DNA of 64,000 nt, taken from Levilactobacillus suantsaiihabitans. Its GTDB lineage: Bacteria > Bacillota > Bacilli > Lactobacillales > Lactobacillaceae. A model generated the notes under the pieces. It was not told where the DNA came from and did not search any database. It worked only from the letters and a program-made list of their open reading frames with translations. Position 1 is the stretch's first letter, and each line of letters starts with the position of its first letter. The stretch covers positions 47,040-111,039 of the forward strand of contig NZ_RKLX01000011.1 of NCBI RefSeq assembly GCF_004745505.1. Reading direction: 5' to 3'. Made by a program: the position numbers and the translations under genes. Shown piece after piece: positions 1 through 9,272 of this stretch.

Positions 1-730
1 GATCGACCCTAAAGGCCGGGTCTTCTGTTACTACCTGTGCAAAGACCACTGGGTAGTCGGCGGTCCTGTTAACAACGGGGGGATCGTCTTCCGTTGGGTT
101 CGTGATCAACTCTTCGCACCTGAAAAGCTGACCGCTGAACAAATGGGCGTTGACTCTTACGACCTCTTAACCGAAATTGCCGCTAAGGTGCCAGCTGGTT
201 CCGACGGCCTGATCTTCCACCCATTCTTAGGTGGCGAACGGGCCCCTATCTGGGACGCTAACGCCCGCGGTTCATTCTTCGGTTTGACGCGGACCCACTC
301 ACGGGCTCACATGGTGCGGGCAGCCCTCGAAGGGATTGTCTACAACCTGTACACCGTGATGTTGGCCCTCGAAGAAGTCGTTGGCAAGCCAACTAGCATT
401 CAAGCAACTGGTGGTTTCGCCCGTTCAGAACTCTGGCGCCAAATGTTGGCGGACATCTTTGAACAAGACGTCACGATTCCAGAAAGTCCTGAAGGGACAG
501 CGCTGGGTGCTTCTACGCTCGGGATGTACGCGTTAGGTCTGATTGATGATCTCTCCGTTGTGAAGAACTTCATCGGGGTCGCTAACGTCCACCACCCGAA
601 CCCAGAAACCTACGATGCTTACCGTGCCTTGGTTCCGATTTACATTCGCCTGAGTCGGCAATTACAATCAGAATACAAGAACATCGCTGAGTATCAACGG
701 ACCCACGTCCACGCAAAGGCGAAAAAATAA
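1..730 (+). CDS. gntK: Gluconate kinase, C-terminal part (FGGY family), cut by window edge
   Basis: The reading frame is open from base 2, so the 5' part lies outside the window. The visible residues form the C-terminal ATPase lobe of an FGGY carbohydrate kinase: an early segment with GGPVNNGGIVFRW, then FHPFLGGERAPIWDANARG, and the FGGY signature region TGGFARSELWRQMLADIF followed by PEGTALGAS. The enzyme would phosphorylate D-gluconate with ATP to 6-phosphogluconate, feeding the phosphoketolase pathway. Assignment to gluconate rather than xylulose or glycerol rests on the gluconate permease directly downstream and on overall similarity to lactobacillus GntK. A kinase for another sugar acid is the main alternative. 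Confidence 0.87.
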   Translation, partial: IDPKGRVFCYYLCKDHWVVGGPVNNGGIVFRWVRDQLFAPEKLTAEQMGVDSYDLLTEIAAKVPAGSDGLIFHPFLGGERAPIWDANARGSFFGLTRTHSRAHMVRAALEGIVYNLYTVMLALEEVVGKPTSIQATGGFARSELWRQMLADIFEQDVTIPESPEGTALGASTLGMYALGLIDDLSVVKNFIGVANVHHPNPETYDAYRALVPIYIRLSRQLQSEYKNIAEYQRTHVHAKAKK

Positions 731-788
731 GTTAGCCGGTTTAGTTTTTTCTGAAACTAAATAAAAAATTTAATTTTTCGCGAGCAAA

Positions 789-832
789 TTGTGTACAAAC
801 CACACTTAGTCTAGTACAATGTGTGTACAAAG
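789..832 (+). promoter_or_regulatory. gntP promoter flanked by two repeated operator-like half palindromes
   Basis: A -35 TGTACA (792-797) and -10 TACAAT (815-820) are separated by 17 bp. TTGTGTACAAA (789-799) and TGTGTGTACAAAG (820-832) both contain the palindromic core TGTACA, with centres 32 bp apart, about three helical turns. One copy covers the -35 and the other the expected transcription start. This fits a repressor, plausibly a GntR-type gluconate regulator, but no such gene is in the window. A weak AT-rich hairpin (740-761) after gntK may act as a leaky terminator. Confidence 0.5.
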
Positions 833-839
833 TATTGAG

Positions 840-867
840 AAGCCAACGCTTTCACGTTGGCTTTTCA
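840..867 (+). other. Hairpin in the gntP leader
   Basis: AAGCCAACG (840-848) pairs perfectly with CGTTGGCTT (855-863) around a 6-nt loop and is followed by a short T run. It lies in the predicted gntP 5' leader, about 30 nt before the start codon. It could be an attenuator, a terminator for gntK read-through or an mRNA stabiliser. The T tract is short, so I do not call it a terminator. Confidence 0.45.
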
Positions 868-897
868 AAATTAACTATATGAAAGGGCTTACTTCCT

Positions 898-2256
898 ATG
901 GAACTTCTAGCTTTACTTATCGGGGTCATCTTCCTATTGGTCCTCATTATTCGGTTCAAGATCAATACGTTCGTTTCCCTGATTCTCACTTCTGTCCTAA
1001 CAGCCATGCTGTTGGGCATGAACCTCACCAAGATCGCCACGACGATTGAATCTGGGATTGGGAGCCAACTGGGTGAACTTTCCTTAGTCTTCGGTTTCGG
1101 GGCCATGCTGGGTCGGTTAGTTGCCGACGCCGGTGGGGCTTATGTGATTGCCACCACGCTGATCGACAAATTCGGTAAGAAACGCCTTCAATTAGCTATT
1201 ATGCTTGCTTCCTTTATTCTTGGGATCGCGTTATTCTTCGAAGTCGGAATGGTTCTGTTAATTCCTATCGTCTTTGCCATCGCCGTTGAAGCTGATGTGC
1301 CAATCCTGTACTTAGGGATTTCCATGGCAGCCGCTTTGTCTGTTACCCACGGGTTCTTACCACCTCACCCGGCCCCAGTTGCCATTGCGCAAGTCTTGGG
1401 CGCCAATGATGGTAAGGTCCTCCTGTTCGGTTTAGTGGTCGCGATTCCAGCCGCCATTGTTGCCGGACCACTGTTTACGAAGTTGGCCCAAAAATTTGCC
1501 CCAACTGCCTTTCAACAAAAAGGGAACTTGTCTTCCTTGGGTGAAGTCAAGACCTTCAAGCCTTCTGAAGCCCCTAGCTTCGGCTTATCCGTCTTAACTT
1601 CCCTCTTCCCTGTTATCTTGATGGCCATCACGACCATTTACAAGATGACGGTCGACGGTGGGGCTACTCCTACCAAGAACGCCACCATGTTGGACCAAAT
1701 CGTGGCCCTGATTGGTGACCCAGCCATCGCCATGTTAATTTCCCTGATGGTTGCTATGTTTACCATGGGTTGGGGTCGGAAGCGTAAGACCGCTGACATC
1801 ATGGCTACTTTGGAAAATGCCGTTAAGTCAATCGCCATGCTGCTGTTAGTTATCGGTGGTGGTGGGGCCTTCAAGCAAGTCCTCATCGACGGTGGTGTTG
1901 GTAAAGAAGTTGCCAAACTCTTTATCGATTCCAACATGTCCCCACTGATCTTAGGTTGGTTAGTCGCTGTGGTTCTGCGGGTGGCTTTAGGTTCTGCCAC
2001 GGTTTCCGCATTGACCGCTGCCGGGATTGTTGCCCCATTGATGGCGCAATCCGGTGTTGACCCAGCCTTGATGGTGCTGGCCATTGGTGCCGGTTCCTTA
2101 GCCGCTTCTCACGTGAACGATGCCGGTTTCTGGATGTTCCGGGAATACTTCGATTTGACGGTTAAGCAAACGCTGAGTATCTGGACCGTGCTGGAAACTG
2201 TGATTTCCATCGTGGGTATCCTGATTGTTCTGCTGTTGAACATGGCATTCCACTAG
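898..2256 (+). CDS. gntP: Gluconate:H+ symporter, GntP family
   Basis: A 452-residue very hydrophobic protein with about 12 membrane segments and no signal peptide. It matches GntP permeases in length and in features such as LGRLVADAGGAYVIATTLI near residue 75, the VTHGFLPPHPAPVAIAQ loop near residue 150, and SLAASHVNDAGFWMFREYF near residue 400. It imports gluconate for the kinase encoded immediately upstream. The ATG at 898 has GAAAGGG at 881-887 as ribosome binding site. Expression probably follows its own promoter at 792-820 in addition to any read-through from gntK. Confidence 0.92.
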   Translation: MELLALLIGVIFLLVLIIRFKINTFVSLILTSVLTAMLLGMNLTKIATTIESGIGSQLGELSLVFGFGAMLGRLVADAGGAYVIATTLIDKFGKKRLQLAIMLASFILGIALFFEVGMVLLIPIVFAIAVEADVPILYLGISMAAALSVTHGFLPPHPAPVAIAQVLGANDGKVLLFGLVVAIPAAIVAGPLFTKLAQKFAPTAFQQKGNLSSLGEVKTFKPSEAPSFGLSVLTSLFPVILMAITTIYKMTVDGGATPTKNATMLDQIVALIGDPAIAMLISLMVAMFTMGWGRKRKTADIMATLENAVKSIAMLLLVIGGGGAFKQVLIDGGVGKEVAKLFIDSNMSPLILGWLVAVVLRVALGSATVSALTAAGIVAPLMAQSGVDPALMVLAIGAGSLAASHVNDAGFWMFREYFDLTVKQTLSIWTVLETVISIVGILIVLLLNMAFH

Positions 2257-2290
2257 AATTTTTCTGACAATTAATTCGAGCATCATCTCG

Positions 2291-2323
2291 TCCGCTGCCC
2301 AGTTCTGGGTGGCGGATTTTTTT
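2291..2323 (+). terminator. Rho-independent terminator of gntP
   Basis: An 11-bp stem (2291-2301 with 2306-2316, two G-T wobbles) is followed by seven T. It lies 35 bp after the gntP stop. The rest of the gap to 2602 holds a 13-bp scrap (GGCCGCCTACCGT, 2342-2354) matching the left end of the intergenic repeat family, and the next promoter. Confidence 0.85.
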
Positions 2324-2533
2324 GGCAGCATAAGTTATCCTGGCCGCCTACCGTTCACCCTCCACTTCCCCCATCACGCAACATCAACTTGTGTACCAAG
2401 AACTAACATGGTTCAACAGCCTCCCTCACCTATCACCCATTAACCGCTAAACGACTCAGGGTCAAAACTAACGCATCCCTTACGCACTAAATTGTACCCA
2501 ATCTAATTCTCAGGGAAATTTCACGCTCCCCAC

Positions 2534-2562
2534 CAACATCACCCAAAAATCCGTGCTATAAT
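2534..2562 (+). promoter_or_regulatory. Possible promoter for the downstream amino-acid permease
   Basis: A perfect TATAAT lies at 2557-2562, 40 bp before the permease start. No good -35 is found 16-18 bp upstream, so the promoter may depend on an activator. Confidence 0.4.
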
Positions 2563-2602
2563 AGTTGAATCAGTCATTTGAGAGAAGAGAGGCGTCAAGA
2601 GT

Positions 2603-3925
2603 TTGGCAAAAGAGTTACGCCGAGAAATCGGCACGTTTACCGCCCTGGCCACCGTCATGGGAACCGTGATCGGCGGCGGGGTATTCTTTAAGACTGCTAG
2701 TGTCGTGGCCGCTAACCATTCGGCCAATATGACGCTGGTGGCTTGGATTCTCGGGGGAGTGTTGACCATCTGTGCTGGTCTGACCAGTGCCGAGCTGGCC
2801 GCCGCAATCCCGCGCACTGGAGGCGCCATGCGCTACCTGGAATATGCTTACGGCAAGCCCGTGGGCTTCTTGATGGGGTGGGCGCAATTATTGGTCTACT
2901 ACCCCGCCAATATCGCGGCTCTGTCGATCATTTTTGGGACACAGTGGGTCGCCCTATTTCACCTCAGCAGCAGTTGGCAACTCCCGGTGGCCATCATTTG
3001 TGGCCTGAGTATTACGGGACTGAACTTCTTGGGCGCCAAGGTGGGCGGTTCCGTGCAGTCGGTGGCCTTGGTCTTTAAATTGATCCCCATCATCGTCATT
3101 GTCGGTATCGGCCTCTTTGCGCCGGCCAACGACCCGATTCAGTGGTGGCCCATTACCACCGGTGACCACCTCAACTGGGGCACCGCCTTTAGTTCCAGCC
3201 TGTTGGCAACGATGTTTGCCTATGACGGCTGGATCAGCATTGGAAACATTGCCGGCGAAATGAAACACCCCGAACGCGACCTACCGCGGGCTATCGTCAT
3301 TGGGTTGGCGGGTATCACCATCATTTACACGTTGGTCAACCTGGTCTTCTTGAAGACCTTGCCCATCGACCTGATTGCCGGTAATCAAAATGCCGCGGCC
3401 GATGCCTCCATGAAATTGTTCGGGCAATTTGGCGGTAAATTGGTCACGATTGGTATCCTCATCTCCGTCTACGGTGCCATCAACGGCTACACGTTGACCG
3501 GGATGCGGGTCCCCTTCGCCATGGCCGCAGAGGACAGCCTGCCATTTTCCAAATACTTCCGGCGCTTATCTCGGCGGACCTACGTCCCCTACTTTGCGGG
3601 AACCGTTCAGTTTATCATCGCCCTCATCATGATGCTGATGGGCAGCTTTGACCTTCTGACGGACATGTTGGTCTTTGTTATGTGGTGCTTTAACTGTCTA
3701 ATTTTCATTGCCGTGTTCAAACTACGGCGGACAGAACCCGAACTGGCGCGGCCGTATCGCGTACCCGGGTTCCCCGTGATTCCGTTGATTGCCTTATTAG
3801 GTGGCCTCTTCATCCTGGTTACCACCCTGGTCACCGAAACTGGCTTGGCCGTAACGGGGCTAGCACTGACCTTGATTGGGCTACCCGTCTACTACTGGCA
3901 CCAACACCATCCGACTGTGGAGTAA
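2603..3925 (+). CDS. APC-superfamily amino-acid permease
   Basis: A 440-residue membrane protein with about 12 predicted segments. The N-terminal region contains the APC substrate-binding glycine motif VIGGGVFF (residues 18-25), and the conserved loop IPRTGGAMRYLEYAYG occurs near residue 70. The layout resembles LAT/SteT-type exchangers of Gram-positive bacteria. Substrate cannot be read from sequence. The start is TTG at 2603, preceded by AGAGAGG; an ATG 18 codons in would delete the first conserved segment and is less likely. It stands alone between two terminators. Confidence 0.85.
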   Translation: MAKELRREIGTFTALATVMGTVIGGGVFFKTASVVAANHSANMTLVAWILGGVLTICAGLTSAELAAAIPRTGGAMRYLEYAYGKPVGFLMGWAQLLVYYPANIAALSIIFGTQWVALFHLSSSWQLPVAIICGLSITGLNFLGAKVGGSVQSVALVFKLIPIIVIVGIGLFAPANDPIQWWPITTGDHLNWGTAFSSSLLATMFAYDGWISIGNIAGEMKHPERDLPRAIVIGLAGITIIYTLVNLVFLKTLPIDLIAGNQNAAADASMKLFGQFGGKLVTIGILISVYGAINGYTLTGMRVPFAMAAEDSLPFSKYFRRLSRRTYVPYFAGTVQFIIALIMMLMGSFDLLTDMLVFVMWCFNCLIFIAVFKLRRTEPELARPYRVPGFPVIPLIALLGGLFILVTTLVTETGLAVTGLALTLIGLPVYYWHQHHPTVE

Positions 3926-3975
3926 TCACGATTTATCCACGCTGGTCGCCTGCCGTTGTGTAAAATTCATAACCC

Positions 3976-4017
3976 AAAAATCCTCCTACCCGGCTTAAAC
4001 CGAGCAAGAGGATTTTT
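3976..4017 (+). terminator. Terminator after the amino-acid permease
   Basis: AAAAATCCTC (3976-3985) pairs with GAGGATTTTT (4008-4017), giving a hairpin with T tracts on both strands, 50 bp after the permease stop. It could also stop leftward transcripts. Confidence 0.85.
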
Positions 4018-4230
4018 ATTTATAGTTCATAACTGAAGCCCGAAAGACGAAAATCAGCTGGAACCATTATTATCATGCGACTCATAACGTTAAAAATATT
4101 CGTTCTCAGCCTCGCAATGCGAACTCTCAGCTAAGTAAGGTATGCCAGTCGCCCAACCCAACCCCCAGATGATAGCTACATTGACGACTGCTATTTAATT
4201 AACACAGTGTTGCTGATAGCCATCAATTTG

Positions 4231-4412
4231 CCGGAGGCAGCCAGGGTGGAGCCAGCTGTGTCGACGGTGTTGGCTGAGGTTTTGTCTCAGCCTACAGCGT
4301 GGGACGACTTGGGAGACTGGCGGTCTTTGCCAGGCTTTCAAGCGAACCGGAAGACCGCTTCTCAGGCTGGAGGTGTTCCCCATAGCAGGTGGAACCCTGG
4401 CTGACGCAGGCG
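4231..4412 (-). repeat. Palindromic intergenic repeat, copy A (type 1)
   Basis: Terminal arms CAGCCAGGGT (4238-4247) and ACCCTGGCTG (4394-4403) are perfect inverted repeats. An internal hairpin GCTGAG / CTCAGC (4273-4278, 4286-4291) closes the loop GTTTTGT, which is ACAAAAC on the other strand. A further stem pairs GCGGTCTT with AAGACCGC. The orientation is opposite to copies B-F. It lies between two convergent genes, in a 516-bp gap holding nothing else but a terminator. Confidence 0.8.
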
Positions 4413-4441
4413 CCTGGTTTCGCCAATATTAGGCTCACCTT

Positions 4442-5959
4442 TTAGTAATGTAATGGCGTCGGCAACGGTGGGAGGTCGGGGAATAGCTGGCGCAGGCGGG
4501 CGTTGGGGTCCGCCACGTGCGTCTCGCGGTCCTCTAGCACCTGGGTCACCCCATCGAAGGTGAACATCAATAGGTCGGCGCCATTTTCATCGCGGACCTG
4601 GTAGAATTGCACGCCGGCTTGCAGGGCCGTCAAGATGAACCGCTGCGCCTGGTCGCTCAACTGGGCGAGTTGCGGCAACAAGGCCGGGGCGCTGATGCGG
4701 TCGTGGTACCATTTGCGGGCAACGGCCTGACCGAATTTCATCAGACTGCCCTGTTCCACGTGCGCTAGCAACTTGGCCGCCGGCGTCAACTCTGGGTGCA
4801 TCAAAACCTCTTCTAAGTCATCGATGATTTCCCACTGTTCCGTGTGCGTCGCCAGCGCTTCGGCCATCTGCCGCATTTCCGCAAAGATGCGCGACCCTTC
4901 TGCTTGATAGGCAGTCGGGGTCAACGGGTCTTCTAACGCCACGGCTTGGTTTTTAGCCCGTGCTTCGGTCAGGGCGGTGGCTAAATCCGCTGGTTCGGGT
5001 TGCGTCAACAGGTACAGCATGAAGATCTTCAAGAAATACAGCATGTGCCGGCTGACCCCGTTGGGCGTGAACGGCGTGTTGTCGAAATCGCGCAGCTCCA
5101 GGTAGCGGATACCGCCCGTTTGAAAGTCATGGGCGTTAGCCTGTCCCTTGAGCCGTACGGGGCCGTAAAACTCGTGAGCCGAGAAGTAGGTCCCATCGTC
5201 TATAAACTGCTGGAGCTGGCTCAAATGGGCCTTTAACGAGGTGTAGGTCACCTGTTCCTTGGCAAAATTGACGAAACCAAAGCGACTGTTGCGAATGCTG
5301 CGGACCGGGCGCTGTAATTCTGGGGGCATTGGATCAAAGAATCCCTTTTCCGCCAACGGACTAGCGCCAAATAGATAGGTCAACAACCACTGGTAGCGCA
5401 CGAAGTTTTGGGCGATGCGGAAGTACAGGGCATTCTTAAAGGCTATCAGTGACGGAAATTCTTGGGTGTAGTGACTGTATAGCCGGTGTACCACGGGATC
5501 CGGCAAGCTGTAGTTCACGTGCACGCCAGTCAAACAGCCGTGTTGTAGGCCGTATTTTTGGATTAAATGTTCGCGGTAGGGCCGAATCGCGGGGCGGTCA
5601 AAGTGATCGGCAATAAATTGCAGGTCGGTCGCGTCCATGACCGGCGGCATGCTCAGCGGCCAGATACGGTCATCGCCTTCTAGCGACCGATACGCCACCG
5701 TTTGCAAGGTATCCAGCTGGTCCAAGGTCCCGCCGATATTGGGGTTGGGATCCGTGATGACCTCCAACTGACTTTCCGTAAAGTCCGTTTGTAAATACGG
5801 GTGAAAGGTCCGTGACCCCAGCTGACTGGGATGCGGACGGCGGCTCAACCGGCCGTGCTGGTCGATGCGCTGCTCCTCGATTTCCAAGCCAACCAAACTG
5901 TGATAAAGCTGTTCCGAAAGGTTTTCTTCGCGAATAACCGTTAATAAGTTGTCCAGCAT
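4442..5959 (-). CDS. gshA: Glutamate-cysteine ligase (gamma-glutamylcysteine synthetase)
   Basis: A 505-residue protein resembling the ligase module of bacterial GshA/GshAB enzymes, joining L-glutamate and L-cysteine with ATP, the first step of glutathione synthesis. Recognisable segments include GLEIEEQRID (residues 24-33, the Glu-rich metal/ATP region), the central HGCLTGVHVNYSLP near residue 140, and GIRYLELRDFDNTPF near residue 285. There is no C-terminal ATP-grasp domain, so it is not a bifunctional GshF, and no gshB is nearby. The product may be gamma-glutamylcysteine alone. The ATG at 5959 has only a weak AGGGG ribosome site 10 nt upstream. Confidence 0.85.
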   Translation of the reverse strand: MLDNLLTVIREENLSEQLYHSLVGLEIEEQRIDQHGRLSRRPHPSQLGSRTFHPYLQTDFTESQLEVITDPNPNIGGTLDQLDTLQTVAYRSLEGDDRIWPLSMPPVMDATDLQFIADHFDRPAIRPYREHLIQKYGLQHGCLTGVHVNYSLPDPVVHRLYSHYTQEFPSLIAFKNALYFRIAQNFVRYQWLLTYLFGASPLAEKGFFDPMPPELQRPVRSIRNSRFGFVNFAKEQVTYTSLKAHLSQLQQFIDDGTYFSAHEFYGPVRLKGQANAHDFQTGGIRYLELRDFDNTPFTPNGVSRHMLYFLKIFMLYLLTQPEPADLATALTEARAKNQAVALEDPLTPTAYQAEGSRIFAEMRQMAEALATHTEQWEIIDDLEEVLMHPELTPAAKLLAHVEQGSLMKFGQAVARKWYHDRISAPALLPQLAQLSDQAQRFILTALQAGVQFYQVRDENGADLLMFTFDGVTQVLEDRETHVADPNARLRQLFPDLPPLPTPLHY

Positions 5960-6170
5960 GACGGTAACATCCCCTAACTGTCAAGATGAGTGTGACAAGC
6001 GCTAAAGGTCGTCAGTCGACAAGCACTGGGCATTCTCCCGGTCGCGGCCACGACCGACTCGCTTCCAATCTCTAGTTAACCTAAAGTGTAAACAATATTG
6101 GCCCCCGTGTCACTGATATTTCACCAGTTTTTCAAAAAATATTTAGTGACTGTCTTATCCGTTTAAATCG

Positions 6171-6210
6171 GTCCGCCTACCGTTACGTGAAACTCTAGGT
6201 TGGAACCCCC
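6171..6210 (+). repeat. Left-end fragment of the intergenic repeat
   Basis: This 40-bp stretch closely matches the left end of repeat copy D at 20481-20520, including GTCCGCCT, CCGTT and CTAGGTTGGAAC. It is a solo fragment without the rest of the element, 25 bp from copy B. Confidence 0.6.
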
Positions 6211-6234
6211 TTATCTTATCAATTGCACAAACCA

Positions 6235-6422
6235 GTGCCTGCGGCTGCCAGGGATTCCGTCTGCTATGGGGGGCGCCTCCAGCCCAAGTACAGGCTTCCG
6301 GTTCGCTTTGAAGCCGGGCACAAACCGCCAGTCTCCAAAGTCGCCCCGCGCTGTAGGCTGAGACAAAACCTCAGCCAACACCGCCGACCCAGATGGGGCC
6401 ATCCCTGGCCTCCTCCGGCAAG
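6235..6422 (+). repeat. Palindromic intergenic repeat, copy B (type 1)
   Basis: Arms CTGCCAGGGAT (6245-6255) and ATCCCTGGC (6401-6409) are complementary over nine bases. The internal hairpin GCTGAG-ACAAAAC-CTCAGC spans 6357-6375. The core GCTTTGAAGCC ... GTCTCCAAAG is shared with the other copies. It lies between the 3' end of pdp and the 5' end of gshA, in a 727-bp gap that otherwise holds one repeat fragment and a terminator. Confidence 0.8.
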
Positions 6423-6624
6423 ATTGTGCGTTGTCCGAAACATTGGATTAACCTAACTTTGCACTTGATGTACCAGCTATGAATGGCCCATCGGTTAAGA
6501 CTAGTGCTCTAAATGGATCAACGCCAGATTCTACCCACAGTGCCAAAAAAACAGTTAGCGTTTATCGCTGGCCTTATCAATCTTTCTTGACACTTACTAC
6601 GTATAGCCCTGACCATACCAACCC

Positions 6625-6663
6625 AAAAAGACCAGCCAGGCGCAAAACCCAGTTGGTCTTTTT
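6625..6663 (-). terminator. Terminator of the pdp transcript
   Basis: AAAAAGACCA (6625-6634) pairs perfectly with TGGTCTTTTT (6654-6663), with T runs in both directions, 24 bp beyond the pdp stop. Confidence 0.88.
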
Positions 6664-6686
6664 TGGAGATGAAGCCAACGATTCGA

Positions 6687-7985
6687 CTACCGAACCGTTT
6701 CGTGAATCAGCGTGATTGGTTCAGCTGAATCACTGATTTCAATGTTATCGTAGAGCATCTGCTTGATGTCATCGACGTTTTCTCGGTTACTGTAGATGGT
6801 CAATAAGGTGTCGCCAGCCTTGACTGCGTCGCCGACCTTCTTGTTCATCATGATACCAACCGCGTAGTCCAACTTGTCGTCAGCCTTTTGCCGGCCACCA
6901 CCGAGTAACATCCCGGCGATACCCATTTCATCGGCTTCGACCTTGCTAACGACCCCGTCCGTCTTGGCTGGCAGTGGGATCTTGTATTTGGCTTGTGGCA
7001 TGATTTCTGGATGATCGATGACGTTCCGGTCGCCGCCTTGAGCCGCAATCATGTCACCGAATTTCTTCAGTGCGGAACCGTCTTCGATGGTCTTTTCACA
7101 CATTGCCCGGGCCGTCTTCAAATCGTCGGCCTTACCGGACATGACGACCATGTGAGAACCTAAGGTCAAGACTAAGTCCGTGATGTCAGCGGGTGCTTGG
7201 CCCTTCAGTAAGTCGATGGATTCCTTGATTTCCAAGGCGTTCCCAATGGCGTTCCCCAATGGTTGGTTCATGTCGGAAATGATGGCCATGCAGTTCATGC
7301 CGACCCCTTTACCGATGCCAACTAAGGCTTTGGCCAATTCACGGGAATCATCCAGCGTCTTCATGAAGGCGCCGGCCCCGGTCTTGACGTCGATCACTAA
7401 GGCGTCGGTCCCGGAAGCAATCTTCTTACTCATGATGGAGCTGGCAATCAATGGAATGGAGTCCACCGTGTCGGTCACGTCACGCAAGGCGTAGATCTTC
7501 TTGTCGGCGGGGGCAATGTTCCCGGTAGCGCCGACAATGGCTAAGCCTTCATTTTTAACTTGCTTCTTGAAGTCGTCTTCACTAATTTCAACTTGATAAC
7601 CTGGAATCGCTTCCAATTTATCCAAGGTGCCACCCGTGTGACCCAGCCCCCGGCCAGAGATCATTGGCACGGGAATGCCCAGTGCGGCCACGATTGGGGC
7701 CAACGGAATACTGGTCTTGTCCCCAACACCACCGGTCGAGTGCTTGTCGACCTTGACGCCAGGAATGCTGGATAAGTCCAAATGGTCCCCGGACTTCATC
7801 ATGGCCATGGTCAATTCAGACCGTTCGGCGTCCGTCATGTCGTTGAAGTACGTTGCCATTAAGAAGGCACTGGTTTGGTAATCTGGAATTTCACCGGAAA
7901 CGACACCGTCAACGAAGGTTTGAATTTCTTCCTTGGTTAATTCGCCACCGTTACGTTTCTTATCAATAATGTCTACCATTCTCAT
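6687..7985 (-). CDS. pdp: Pyrimidine-nucleoside phosphorylase
   Basis: A 432-residue protein of the thymidine/pyrimidine-nucleoside phosphorylase family. The phosphate-binding signature [12 protein letters not shown] is at residues 81-92 and [18 protein letters not shown] follows. It splits uridine, thymidine or deoxyuridine with phosphate into base and (deoxy)ribose-1-phosphate. It is the last gene of the deoC-deoB-deoD-deoR-pdp cluster, 18 bp after deoR, so its sugar-phosphate product feeds DeoB and DeoC. Two start codons (ATG at codons 1 and 3) are possible; the first has GGAG 10 nt upstream. Confidence 0.94.
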   Translation of the reverse strand: MRMVDIIDKKRNGGELTKEEIQTFVDGVVSGEIPDYQTSAFLMATYFNDMTDAERSELTMAMMKSGDHLDLSSIPGVKVDKHSTGGVGDKTSIPLAPIVAALGIPVPMISGRGLGHTGGTLDKLEAIPGYQVEISEDDFKKQVKNEGLAIVGATGNIAPADKKIYALRDVTDTVDSIPLIASSIMSKKIASGTDALVIDVKTGAGAFMKTLDDSRELAKALVGIGKGVGMNCMAIISDMNQPLGNAIGNALEIKESIDLLKGQAPADITDLVLTLGSHMVVMSGKADDLKTARAMCEKTIEDGSALKKFGDMIAAQGGDRNVIDHPEIMPQAKYKIPLPAKTDGVVSKVEADEMGIAGMLLGGGRQKADDKLDYAVGIMMNKKVGDAVKAGDTLLTIYSNRENVDDIKQMLYDNIEISDSAEPITLIHETVR

Positions 7986-8003
7986 GTTTCAGCCACTCCA
8001 TTT

Positions 8004-8969
8004 CTAATTGGCCACCGCATTGGGTGACACTTTCAGTAGTTGTGCTGCTGCGTGTTGATCGATAATCAGACAATTCGGATAGCCGCCTAACAAGGCCGCC
8101 TTGACGGCCGGGACTTTCGCATCCCCCGCGGCCACCAGAATCGAGTGTTCCTTTTGCTTTAAGCTTGCCAAATTGATGCCGATGGTCCGCTCATTCAGCT
8201 GCGGATCGACGATTTCACCATTTTCGTCAATGTACCGGGAGAAAATGTCCCCCACCGCATGGGCCTGCAGCGCGGCCTTTTCGGGTTCGCGCAAATACCC
8301 TAGCTGAAAGACTAACGCGTTATTGCGGACGGTGCCGACCGAGTAAATGGCAATGTTGGCCTTTTCACCCAGCTCGAGGAGGTACTGAATGTGCCGTTCC
8401 TTCTCCACCAATTCCTTAGTTTGTTGGTGGTCGAAGATAACCGGCAACGGTAAGTACTGGGGCACGGCGTGAAAAGCGTTGGCAAAGGCGTCAATGCTTT
8501 CATAAGCGTACGTGTGCTCCGTGGAATAACTCACGCTCCCTTTGAGCTGAATCACCTCAACACCGGTTAACGTGTCCGGTGCCAAGTTAGACCCAATGGC
8601 ATAAATGGTCTTCCCCCAACCAATCCCGATGACGTCGTGTTCCTGCACGATGTCCTCGAGGTAGCGGGCCGCGTACGACCCAACGGTATTCAACAATTCC
8701 GCGTTGGCGGTCAACTGAGTCGGAACCACGTGAACCTCAACGTGATAGGCCGCGGTCAACGCCTGTTCCAGCGTTTGCACGTCCTGCACGGGGTCCACGA
8801 TCTGAATCCGCACCAATCCTTGTTCACGAGCAAATTGCAGGAGGCGGGAGACGGTCGGCCGCGAGATGCCCAGCTGTTGGGCAATCTGGCTTTGACTCTG
8901 GTCAGCTTGATAATACATTTTCGCAACGGTCAACCCTTGCGCTAATCGCTGTTCCGTCGTCTCTGTCAT
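8004..8969 (-). CDS. deoR: SorC-family transcriptional regulator of the deo cluster
   Basis: A 321-residue protein with an N-terminal helix-turn-helix (about residues 22-50, SQSQIAQQLGISRPTVSRLL) and a C-terminal sugar-phosphate-binding domain (about 60-315) of the SorC/CggR type. Bacillus DeoR belongs to this same family and responds to deoxyribose-5-phosphate. Its position between deoD and pdp and the DeoR-like palindrome upstream of deoC support the role. The start ATG has AAGGAGG seven nt upstream. A repeat element and a terminator separate it from deoD, so it may partly depend on read-through. Confidence 0.85.
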   Translation of the reverse strand: MTETTEQRLAQGLTVAKMYYQADQSQSQIAQQLGISRPTVSRLLQFAREQGLVRIQIVDPVQDVQTLEQALTAAYHVEVHVVPTQLTANAELLNTVGSYAARYLEDIVQEHDVIGIGWGKTIYAIGSNLAPDTLTGVEVIQLKGSVSYSTEHTYAYESIDAFANAFHAVPQYLPLPVIFDHQQTKELVEKERHIQYLLELGEKANIAIYSVGTVRNNALVFQLGYLREPEKAALQAHAVGDIFSRYIDENGEIVDPQLNERTIGINLASLKQKEHSILVAAGDAKVPAVKAALLGGYPNCLIIDQHAAAQLLKVSPNAVAN

Positions 8970-9002
8970 CCCGATTCCTCCTTGTAATTATTTTTTATTG
9001 CT

Positions 9003-9190
9003 TGCCGCCTGCGTCAGTCAGAGGTTCCACCTGCTATGGGGAACGCTTCCAGCCATAAGGCGGGCTTCCAGCTCGCTTTGAAGCCTGGCTTAACCCGCCA
9101 GTCTCCAAAGTCGTCCCACGCAGTAACCTGGCACAAAACGCCAGCTAACTGCGTCGACACAGCTGGCTCCACCTCTGACTGTCTCCGGCT
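9003..9190 (+). repeat. Palindromic intergenic repeat, copy C (type 1), inside the deo cluster
   Basis: Terminal arms CAGTCAGAGGT (9015-9025) and ACCTCTGACTG (9171-9181) are perfectly complementary over 11 bp. The internal hairpin is CTGGC-ACAAAAC-GCCAG (9128-9144). Another stem pairs GGCGGG with CCCGCC. The loop is identical to copies A and B, but the stem letters differ in a compensated way. It sits between deoD and deoR. Confidence 0.82.
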
Positions 9191-9272
9191 AAGATTGCCA
9201 CCCGTCTCAAGCAAATGACTTATCGGGCCGGAATCACAACGGCAAGCGTCAATCTGGTTCACTTTCAGAAAA

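Noticed and set aside
840..863. cre box in the gntP leader
   Set aside because: AGCCAACGCTTTCA matches the CcpA consensus at only 11 of 14 positions, and the symmetry is better explained by the leader hairpin.
6479..6715. A 78-codon open frame between repeat B and pdp
   Set aside because: It runs through the pdp terminator, lacks a ribosome site and shows no protein-like character.
4207..9262. Open frames of 60-80 codons that repeat in intergenic repeat copies A, B and C with a similar peptide (containing DFGDWR, PGFKAN)
   Set aside because: The frames have no consistent start or ribosome site, and the differences fall in stems where base pairing, not amino acids, is preserved. They are by-products of the repeat.
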